Assembly: GCA_011800805.1 (NCBI GenBank)
Contig: MPNW01000142.1
Span: forward strand, 1-37,983
DNA: 37,983 bases
Direction of reading: 5' to 3'
From: Hirudo medicinalis
Taxonomy: Eukaryota > Annelida > Clitellata > Hirudinida > Hirudinidae
This document shows positions 24,301 through 32,946 of this stretch, piece by piece. Every line of letters starts with the position of its first letter. Position 1 is the first letter of the stretch. The notes below the pieces were generated by a model that was given only the letters and a program-made list of their open reading frames with translations, was not told the origin of the DNA and ran no database searches. The translations under genes were made by a program, and so were the position numbers.

Positions 24301-26230
24301 TTTAGCACACTTATTCGAACGAATTCGAATTCAGAAAGCGCCAAGCGAGAGAGGAATTGGCAGATATAAACCTGATTGACCTTCAAGTAGGAGCAACCAT
24401 TGGTATCGGAGGATTTGGAAAGGTGGAATTGGTTAGTTTTAATAATAACTAATACAAATTATTAATATAAATTATTACAATTGCTTATGTTATAATAAGT
24501 AGTTTATGTTAAGATAATTATTATTACTATTATTAGTAACTAATATTATTAAGTCACGCGTTCATTTATAAGTTTTAATCTTCCAAAGATAATTGAACAA
24601 ATAAAATAATTGAAATAATTCTTAAAAGGATGGAAATATAAATTTAACTTAACCTCTTAGTTGTAATAAAATTCAGAACACATTTTAACCGCACCAAAAG
24701 TCCATAGAATGTATAGAAGTTAGGATGGTTTTGTAAGAGACTTTTAAAAGCACTCATGCACACTTGAAACTGTCAGCATCAATGAACACAGTCGTAGGTT
24801 GTTGCATGTTTAAGTAAAAGTAATAAAAGGGATGAGTTTCAAAAACTTGAATCAAAGGTTCGTAGCGGAAATAATTTAGTGAATTATTGGTGCTTACATT
24901 ATTTTCGTAATTTCATTAACGCATTTTGAGTGCATTTCATAATTTGTTGCTGAATCAAACCGAACATTTTACCAGGTCACATTGAAACACAACGATAAAA
25001 TCTTGAAACTGGCCCTCAAAAAAATGGCCAAGAAACATCTCGTTGAGACGTGCCAACAGAAACACGTGATGAATGAGAAAGAAATTCTTAAGGAACTCCA
25101 GTCAAGCTTTATTATCAGGCATTTTAAGTTGTTGCTTTGCTTCATCCGTGTTTGAATTTATAAAACATTTATTAAAACAATCATTTAAAATTATTTACTT
25201 CATCTGATTTTTGAATATTTGTTCACCAAATTATGCAATCCTGAACGAAGGTTGTACAAGACTTTCAAAGACTCCAAGTACTTGTATTTGCTCATGGAAC
25301 TCGGTGAAGGAGGAGAATTGTGGATGCTTCTCAGGAGCAAGTTGAGTTTCTCGGTGCCAATCATCGTTTGTTCCTTTAAAAGTTGTTTTTCTTTCAGAAT
25401 GTTCTTCGATTCGAACGCCACACGATTTTACAGTGGATGCGTCATCGAGGCACTCGAGTACCTCCACAAACGTGCAATCATCTTCAGAGACATCAAACCG
25501 GAAAACCTCGTCATCAACGAACATGGCTACGTCAAACTGGTCAGAATATTTCCTTAGAAATAGTTTTTATCGAGAACTGTTATTATTGATAAAAGAAGCT
25601 TTACGTCATACTTCAGTATTATTCGTTCAAACCTCCTCAAGTCTGTCTTCCATGCCAACTCAGAAGTTAAATTCCTATTCTTAAATAAATATTCTGCTGA
25701 ACATTTCATGGTTCGTTGATCCAGGTTGATTTTGGATTTGCCAAGAAACTCAGTGCTGGTCAAAGGACGTTCACGTTTTGTGGGACTCCCGAATATCTGT
25801 CTCCTGAAGTCATCCTCAACAAAGGACACGATCATGCCACCGATATTTGGGCACTCGGTGTTTTCATTTATGAACTTCAGACCGGAAGGTTAAAAGTTCT
25901 CAATGTTGTTTTCCAGTGCAAGAAAATGTTTATGCATTTAGAACAAATTTTATTTGGGATTTTGTAAAATTTTGAAAGTCCTCCCTTCAATGAAGTTGAT
26001 CACATGAAGACCTACACGAGTATCTTGAAAGGCATTGAATCGGTCGAATTTCCAAAATCTTTCAACAAATTTTCTCAACAACTCGTCAAACAATTGTGTC
26101 GGTAGGACAACATTTCATTGCAATTTTAAAAATTAACGACACAACATTTCATTGTGGTATTCTAAGAGGAATTCAAATAGCAAAAATATTTAGATGTTGT
26201 GATTGTTATTATTATTATTATTATTATTAC

Positions 26231-26329
<99 letters not shown>

Positions 26330-26411
26330 NCCCATGATAATTGTTTAATAACGTTTGTATCTTACTCATTACTGGTGTTGTGATTGTTATTATTATTATT
26401 ATTATTATTAC

Positions 26412-26463
<52 letters not shown>

Positions 26464-27042
26464 GTTATTATTATTATTATTATTGTTATTATTATTATTA
26501 TTATTATTATTCTGTTTGGCGTTGAATGAATTACAGTTTAACGTGTCAACCAAGGATCATATTCATGATCATAAATATGATTAATATGATCGCTTACTTG
26601 GAAAACTTTCTTCATTAATTATTTTAATTTTCTCATTAATTTCTTTACTTTATTCGTTATTTTTTAATATTTCAACTTTCGAGGGAGAACCCAAACGACC
26701 GCCTGGGGTACAGTTCTCAAGGCATGAAAGCCATCCGCAAGCACACGTGGTTCGATGGCTTCAACTGGGATGGCCTCAGGAGTATGACCATCAAGGCACC
26801 TCATGCAGCGAAAGTGTGGAACTTTATTTAACGATTTGTTTTTGTGGTGTTTATTTGGATGGTGAAATTCTAAAATATTTCAAGTACAGCAGAGTAATTT
26901 AATTGAATTAATTTTATTTAATTTTAACCAGTTAAATGATGCCAATTGATTCCAGTTGTTCTCAGAAACTGAATTTTCCGTCCACGATGAACACGAATTT
27001 GATGCAACTGATGACGAATCGGGCTGGGATGCTGACTTCTGA
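20871..27042 (+). CDS. PRKG: cGMP-dependent protein kinase (PKG), complete
   Basis: Cytosolic Ser/Thr kinase activated by cGMP. Sixteen exons (20871-21241, 21893-22059, 22956-23069, 23256-23361, 23653-23794, 23880-23977, 24072-24143, 24197-24271, 24335-24431, 24976-25118, 25251-25340, 25398-25539, 25725-25888, 25979-26101, 26684-26813, 26956-27042) join in phase to 706 residues. Order: N-terminal heptad coiled coil (about 5-45) for dimerisation; autoinhibitory site KRQAVSAE (93-100), aligning with the PKG-I pseudosubstrate; CNB-A with phosphate cassette [19 protein letters not shown] with [18 protein letters not shown] kinase with GIGGFGKV (405-412), K429, FRDIKPEN (catalytic D523), DFG (541-543), activation-loop T556 in TFCGTPEY; C-tail ending SGWDADF. 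No Gly2, so no myristoylation. CNB-A keeps the cGMP-selective Thr after Arg; CNB-B has Ser. The intron after 25118 needs a GC donor. It could be a PRKG1- or PRKG2-type orthologue; I cannot tell which. Confidence 0.97.
21289..21450. repeat. (ATG)n/(ACG)n microsatellite in PKG intron 1
   Basis: Long ATG array ending in ACG and mixed units, about 50 bases inside intron 1. Poly-His and poly-Ser minus-strand frames here are artefacts of the repeat. Confidence 0.95.
22117..22200. repeat. About 21-base tandem repeat, four copies, in PKG intron 2
   Basis: Successive copies of a unit AAACATCTAAAAAAAATAAAT, the last two shortened. It lies just after the donor of exon 2, in the intron that splits CNB-A. 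Confidence 0.85.
22665..22735. repeat. AAC/AAT microsatellite in PKG intron 2
   Basis: Mixed AAC and AAT trinucleotides inside the roughly 900-base intron between exons 2 and 3 of PKG. Confidence 0.85.
26193..26512. repeat. Two similar (ATT)n arrays around an assembly N in PKG intron 14
   Basis: Array 1 (26193-26329) and array 2 (26376-26512) both begin TGTTGTGATTGTT, then seven ATT units, then ACT, then a long ATT run broken by GTT. The run between ACT and GTT is 64 bases in the first and 52 in the second. An N at 26330 ends the first. Poly-Tyr, poly-Ile, poly-Leu and poly-Asn frames here are not genes. Confidence 0.9.
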
Positions 27043-27618
27043 TTTTAATCTCATCTGCTATTCTTAATTTAATTACGTCGTTGTTCTAACAAACAGCTCT
27101 GATATCGCATGAAATTGAATTGTTTTTGACTTAAAAAAACACAAGACAAAACTACTTTTAAATTTATTTGTTTGCCCCAAGAGAAGTTTTAAGGAAAATA
27201 TTAATAGAGCCAAAATTGCCACACCACATCAGGATAAACAAGATTCATTTCCATTCCATCGTTTCCGTGCAAAAATCCACCGAGCCTGCCATGATGATCG
27301 TGTACTTGATGTGATTCCGAAGAGTGATGCCATCGAATGCAATTGGAACTGCCATTGAAATGTAACCCTCCCTTGAACTTTGAATGAGATCAGATAAATT
27401 GGGCTCCTTAGCTGATCCTCATTCAATTTTCTCATCTTCATCGCAATCAACTCGTCGCATATTTCAAAAGCGGACCTTTATTTAGACCTGCAAGATTTGC
27501 AAGTGGATATTTTAATTCAATTAACAAATTTAATTAATTTATTTACACGAGTTTTATTCATTAAATAATATGTAATTCTATCGATTAATATAATCATTAG
27601 CTCTGTTAGCGAATTTAA
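27043..27618. other. Spacer between convergent PKG and linker gene
   Basis: A TTTATT at 27553-27558 (AATAAA on the minus strand) lies about 60 bases past the linker stop and is a reasonable poly(A) signal. A coding-like minus-strand stretch at 27245-27406 is listed separately. Otherwise AT-rich and empty. Confidence 0.5.
27245..27406 (-). other. Coding-like 53-residue frame, possible alternative last exon
   Basis: Read on the minus strand after an AG at 27408-27407, this frame begins EPNLSDLIQSS and runs to a TGA at 27245-27247. If the linker's fourth exon were spliced at AAG|GTAAGA (27631/27630) instead of read through to its stop, the phase would fit exactly. The acceptor has no pyrimidine tract and the linker already has a full length without it, so I think this is a chance frame or decayed exon. 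Confidence 0.2.
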
Positions 27619-29048
27619 CTAGGCAATTCTTACCTTGGTGAAGAAGAACTTAGCGCACTGATCATTATGAGCGAATGACTCAATGAAGCCAAAGAACTTG
27701 TCTGAACTGACTCCATCGAAATGGAGGACAACACCCAATCTGTCTTCCTCTGGTGGGGCAAAGTAGGCCGCACGGGAAACGAAATCATAAACTCCGTTTA
27801 GAGTGAACACGGTTGCTCTCCAGCCTTTGGGGTTCTCCAAGTCGAGGGTCAAAGTTGCCTCAAGCTGTTATGTGGAATAAAAATCAATGGAAAAACACTG
27901 AACATTAGCGCTCGAAGATATTTGATATTTGTTTGATACTTTAGAGGAAGAATTTAAAATGAATACTGTCCCACACACTAACAATTATTACAAGCGTGTT
28001 TACGTGTTGCATCAAAATGATTTCAACCCACTTCAGGTGCGCTCAACTCGTGGCGCACGACTTTGGTGAGCGTCAACAAGAGGTGATCAGGACGTCTTTG
28101 TGTGCAATGGTCGTACACCACTTCACCAATGAAGGATTCTCCCTGAGTGAAAGGAAGATCTGGAAAAAAGAAAGAGTTTATCATCATCAAGACTTAACAT
28201 ACATTGCTGCATGATGTTATTACAACATCCGCACTTGATTTGATAATATAGTATTAGTAGTAATTTATTAATGTCCTCAGCATAACGTGATGAATAGGAC
28301 AAAATTTGATAATATAAATTTTGAAATGTTATTTATATCGGCATTCACAACAGCAGTACGGAGCGATATTAGTGCAAAGTAAACTTCGCGTAACTATAAC
28401 ACTTGTTGATTAAAAACTCCCTCATGTTAAATTGTCCCTAATTTTTCCTCATTGAACAAAATAATGTTATGCCTTGTTGTTGTGTTGAGCAGTGGAAGAA
28501 ATAATGGTGAACAATCCTAATCTAAAATCATGCGGATTCATTTATAACAAGGTAAATAAAATTAAACCCAATTAATTAAAGTTTGAAAGTTAATTGATGT
28601 GAATTTTTAATAGATCTTGAGATTACAAACCGCACATCTTCTCATCGAATCCATTCTCGCAGTCTTTGTGGCCATCGCAGAAGAAGAGGTAGTGGACACA
28701 TTGGTTCGTATGGTATCCACATCTGTGGAAGTTCTTACTATGGCAATGATGCTCTGACAACGAAGAACGTCATTCCTCAACCTCAAATCCATCGATAAAA
28801 TATTGAAGCATTGATGTGCTACCTTCGAATTCCAGCAGTTTTTTATCGAGAGCACGCAGTTGACCGAATGGTGCTGCTCCACGTCTCTGTGCCAATACTT
28901 GTTCAGCCTCTACCAGTCTGTGCTGTAGATGAAGGGCCTTTTCTGCATTTTCGGATAACTCGCATTCTTCTTCGCTAGCTTGGCTCAGTGGTGCCACAAT
29001 CAGGACGACCGCCAGGGCCGTCCATCCAAGTGCCCTGATCAGATGCAT
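27619..29048 (-). CDS. Giant extracellular haemoglobin linker chain 1, complete
   Basis: Linker chains are secreted, heme-free subunits that trimerise through a coiled coil and hold globin dodecamers together in the hexagonal-bilayer haemoglobin of annelids. Four exons (29048-28823, 28753-28631, 28159-28032, 27864-27619) join in phase to 240 residues, in the normal range. Order: signal peptide starting MHLIRALGW with a hydrophobic core ending near SQAS; Leu-rich helical/coiled-coil region to residue 75; LDL-receptor class A module (HRCGYHTNQCVHY, then FFCDGHKDCENGFDEKMC) with its Ca-binding acidic end; beta-rich domain ending CAKFFFTKVRIA. ATG 29048 is the only methionine giving a clean signal peptide, and a TATA box lies 45 bases upstream. 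The stop is by read-through of a possible donor; see 27245-27406. It is much diverged from the two linkers further right. Confidence 0.9.
28238..28316 (-). mobile_element. 5'-truncated SINE fragment with 13-base target-site duplication
   Basis: Identical 13-base direct repeats (ATTTGATAATATA, 28238-28250 and 28304-28316) flank a 53-base insert. Of this, 28264-28302 matches base for base the reverse complement of the 3' part of the SINE at about 30313-30351. It lies in intron 2 of linker 1. The structure is that of a very short, LINE-mobilised, 5'-truncated copy. Confidence 0.8.
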
Positions 29049-29092
29049 TCCTCCGAAACACACACTGGCAAGACACGATTTTATGTCGACTC

Positions 29093-29099
29093 TTTTATA
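29093..29099 (-). promoter_or_regulatory. TATA box of linker gene 1
   Basis: TATAAAA on the minus strand, 45 bases before the start codon at 29048, which predicts a very short 5' UTR. A CACGTG E-box lies a few bases upstream (about 29101-29106). This fits a strongly, tissue-specifically expressed secretory gene. Confidence 0.6.
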
Positions 29100-29106
29100 T
29101 CACGTG

Positions 29107-30166
29107 ACTCTCAGCTCCTCAGTCTCACAGAAACATGGCTCTGGTGAATTCTCTGAGGTTAACAAAGCCGTCGTCGGAGAAAGTGGTCTGTTTAATTGAA
29201 CTTCGTGGTATTGTTTCAACGGACTGAAAACAATTCCTTCCTGAGAACCACTTTCTGTGGGCGAAGGTTCAGTCTATAATTAGAATTATTTTGCTGTCAT
29301 AAAATTATGGTAAAATTAAATATTTTAACAAATTATTGGTTTAAAATAACTTCAATTTATTTCATTCTTACGGAAAATCTTTCATTAAATGTATAAATGT
29401 TTACATGCTGAAGTTCTGCTTCTTGTCATTTAAGGACAATGAAACAATGAAAACTTATTTGTTCCAGATTTGATCAAAGTTCATTTTTGATTTAATAAAA
29501 CATTTTGAATGTCCCATTATATTTAGAGTTTACCTATTAAAGTAAATAATATTTTATTTAGAATCACAAACAAGTCTAATTTCTTGCTTCTTCAGATATC
29601 CATATTTCGTTTGTGGTACATTTGAATAATTGTCCTTTATACACTATATAATTATTTTTATATAATTTGCAAAAGTTATTAACTTTCAATTAGGAATCCA
29701 TGGAAATGCATAACGCCGAAAATTCTTTTGCAACAAGTTTTCTTAAACAATTAATAGATGGATGCTATGAGTGGATTCTGTGCTGCTTTCGAAACACTCT
29801 CATTTTGATTGGATGTCCATGGTTTGCTGGTTTTTTATTAAAAGAGTAAAAAATAAAATAAAATTAAATAAAAAGAGTAACAAATTGTTAAATTTTAATA
29901 GGTTTTTGAATAAAGTTTGTTTCAGAGGTTAAAATTGTTTGCTCACAAACAAGAAAATGTTGTTCCAATAATATAAATTATATAAATTGGAAAATATAAA
30001 TTTATTGGAAATTTTAAAATTCAATTAAATAATTTAATTTATTTTGTTGATGAATTCTTTGAAATAATTTCAAACATTTGCTAAAAAGAAAGAAATCATA
30101 CGATTACTATTTTTGTAACATGAGTTATAAAGTTGTAAGTATTCATAAAGTGTTTCATGACTCAAA
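29107..30166. other. Intergenic AT-rich stretch, nothing recognised
   Basis: Upstream of linker gene 1. No open frame with recognisable content, no repeat that I could match elsewhere in the window. It may include distal promoter elements. Confidence 0.6.
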
Positions 30167-30422
30167 CAGGTGGCCGAATGGGTTGCGTTCCTGCATGCGG
30201 TCGTAATAGCAACAGTCGTAATGTGTCGTGTTCGCAACCCAGCCTTCACCGCCAGGGAGCGCCCTTGGGTAAGGGCGCTATATAAGTGGTGGATCTATTA
30301 AAGTGCCTTCTTTGTCCTATTCATCACGTTATGCTGAGGACATTAATAAAATACCACCACCAAAGTGCCTTCACATCCCCTTGGGATACAAAAGGCACTC
30401 AAAATATCGGCTAAATACACAA
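30167..30422 (+). mobile_element. tRNA-derived SINE, copy 3
   Basis: A-box-like TGGCCGAATGGG, B-box-like GTTCGCAACCC, then a body with GCCAGGGAGCGCCC and GTAAGGGCGCTATATAAG. AAAGTGCCTTC occurs twice, at about 30300 and 30363. The final module can fold on itself (AGTGCCTT ... AAGGCACT). It is very similar to copy 1 at 11545-11820. Confidence 0.85.
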
Positions 30423-30793
30423 ATACACAAACAACAATAACTTAAGTTATTCATTGATGTAAAAAGTGTGCTTAAAAAGGTAACAAGATTCACAGATAAG
30501 TAAGTCACGATGCATGCCCTTGTTGGGATCTTCCGTTGAACATACTTTTCATGGAGAGAAATATAAAATTGTGTTATGATGCAAGCGGATTTATGAGTCT
30601 GAGAATTCTCTTTAATAATTATCACCAAGACTCTAATCAATATAATTTCTTTTAAAATCTAGATCATGTTTTTATTTCCAAATGTTGTATTTAAGACACT
30701 CTTTATCATCGCTACTTTGTCTTTGGTGTTGAATAAACGAGGATCAAATAATTGATAATGCTGTAATGAACGACGGGGCTCAATTTGTCCCTT

Positions 30794-30899
30794 GTTGCCA
30801 GTTATTGCGTAACGATCACTTGCGTGATTATATGCTGAATAGGAATGTTCTTCAATGTCAAGTATTTTTGTGGGTAACCTGTAATAATATATCGATTAG
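30794..30899 (+). repeat. Dispersed repeat, copy B
   Basis: Same orientation and close similarity to 13675-13780. It lies shortly after a SINE, but it is also found without one in the KNL2 intron, so it is probably a separate element. Confidence 0.8.
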
Positions 30900-31004
30900 T
30901 GAATATAATATAACGACATTAATTAAATATAAACTTAATTCTTGTAGTTCCGCGGTTATAACAATACTTTAAACTTCTTCCACATCATTTCTTAGCATAC
31001 CACT

Positions 31005-31205
31005 TCGATATCTATCAAATCGAATTGTCTAGATAAGTTCTTGCCTTTTCGTCGCTGACATACGTGGACTTGCAAATAAATAATAACTAAATTTATGTAG
31101 CGCCATAAGCATAAGCCTCCGTGGTAATGACCATTACATAGCGCCGCCTCCGGGATTTGTGATGGTGTGAGCTGGATTGCGAAAACGACACATAATGACT
31201 GTTTC
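31005..31205 (-). mobile_element. 5'-truncated tRNA-derived SINE, copy 4
   Basis: Read on the minus strand it begins in the tRNA-like head (ACAGTCATTATGTGTCG, then B-box-like TTTTCGCAATCC). It continues with GGAGGCGGCGCTATGTAATGG and GCTTATGCTTATGGCGC, matching the tail of copy 2, and ends in an ATT-rich tail. The A-box half is missing. Confidence 0.7.
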
Positions 31206-31234
31206 AGATAAAACTTTAATTTTTCTAACATATA

Positions 31235-31241
<7 letters not shown>

Positions 31242-31273
<32 letters not shown>
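31242..31273. repeat. (TA)n microsatellite
   Basis: About 15 TA units. Confidence 0.9.
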
Positions 31274-31277
<4 letters not shown>

Positions 31278-32399
31278 TAAATATCATGTAAATAACAGAA
31301 GATATTTATTTGATTTTTATGACCAATTAACAAACTTTAAGATGAAATTTAGGGGATCAATTGAATCCAAATAAAATGAAATTATTCTCCCACTATTTCA
31401 ATGACTTTCAAAGGAACCTCAGAGCTACAAAAATAAATAATAATTCTCTAATTTCTCTTATGTTGTTCTAATATCCTAATATAATATTTGTTATAATGTC
31501 CTTTCAAAATCAGTAAAAAAAAATTTTTTTAATTTTGAGGATTCCAAGAAATAATTTTCATAAATGAAGGGCCAGTGGTTCTTAACCAGTGGGCAACAGA
31601 CCAAAACTGTGGCGTGACATGGAATATGGTGGGCCTCGCTGATGTCTTAAAGGAGCACAAACATTCTACAAAAAAGTAAAAGAAAATAAGAAATCAATCT
31701 GCGTTTTACATGCATTGATAACGGCAGACTGTACGGATGCATGGTCGTCCGCAAGGGAAGCAAATGCTCCCTCCTGTTTCAATCATACAAAATTAAACAA
31801 TGAATGTCTATGAAGTTTTGTGATTTTTTTTCATATTTTAATGTTTACTAAAACGAGTTAAGGTAACGTAAACAAATAAAAAAAAATTGAAATCTGTTAA
31901 TTGTAGCAATTTTTAAATTTTTGTTTTTGAAATAAACGTTCGTATGTATTTAAAACGGTATCCAAGACAGTTAAAAACTAACAGTTAAAAAGTAAGGGCC
32001 ATATCAATGATATCATGTCAAATATTTCCCAAAGCACTGCCGGGGCAATGGTGGCTGGGGATCCAAACCAGATCGACTAATTGCGAGAGCGAGCGCCCAA
32101 GGCGGCAATGCACTCGCGCTCGGGCTTTTGGCACCCACCCCACGTGTGCCTTCAGCTCACTCTTTAGTCATCATGCCAAGTTCAAAAATTGAATTTTCAA
32201 AAACTTTGCTCTCCCCCCACGAAAACTTCTGCGGACGCCCATGTACGGATGCAAGCCGCATGTTATGTCAATTTGGTAATAGAAAAGCAAAAAAGGATTC
32301 ATGATTGCAATATTTTAATATTTTAAAACCCGGGCGGCCTCCAAAAAATTGCCTAGCCCCTGGGTACATGCCCATCCTGACCCCTTCTCGGCGGGGAGT
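31274..32399. other. Intergenic stretch with a possible hAT-type terminus
   Basis: No gene is supported. At about 31571 the sequence CAGTGGTTCTTAACCAGTGG resembles the start of hAT-family elements in many animals, but I found no matching opposite end. 32030-32180 is a locally GC-rich island with short spurious frames. Confidence 0.4.
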
Positions 32400-32946
32400 A
32401 AATGTCGAAACACGAATTCTGATCGATTTTAACATCACCACGCCTCGCTTCCACCCCCTTATAACTTATATAACTTTATATAACTCTTAATTTTTGCTTT
32501 TTCTGAATTTGCAATTATGATTTCGCATTTTATCAAGTTTTTTATATTTCTTAATTAATTGTAAACAATTGATAGTTTGATATTTGAAAATTTCATTGCG
32601 CAACAGGATCGAGCAGTTCAAAGTAGTTGGTTAAAAATAATTTAAAATCGATCATGATCCCTGGTTCTTCCGTTCCCGAGCAGCAGCAAACACTTGATAT
32701 TTTCGAAACAAACGACAATTCTCCTGATTTCAAAATATCTTCTTTATGTGGAGCTTCATTTGCCACAAAAACAAAACTAAATTGGCTTCTGTTTTAATTA
32801 AGTCTTTGTGTCTCGATGAGCACTACAATGAAATAATTCGAAAAATTATGGTTTCTATTTAATTAATGATATATAATGAATTTAATAAAAACCAATAATT
32901 ATTAGTTGTCGATCAAGAATCATTTTATTTGAGTAAAAGCACCTTT

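Noticed and set aside
26096..26584. Long frames of poly-Tyr, poly-Ile, poly-Leu and poly-Asn
   Set aside because: These are translations of the ATT microsatellite in a PKG intron, not genes.
31571..31600. Full hAT element beginning at CAGTGGTTCTTAACC
   Set aside because: The terminus looks right, but no matching inverted end or transposase sequence could be found nearby, so only a possible terminus is noted.
32654..32797. 47-residue frame MIPGSSVPEQQQ... downstream of linker 2
   Set aside because: Short, no similarity that I recognise, and not shared with the corresponding flank of linker 3.
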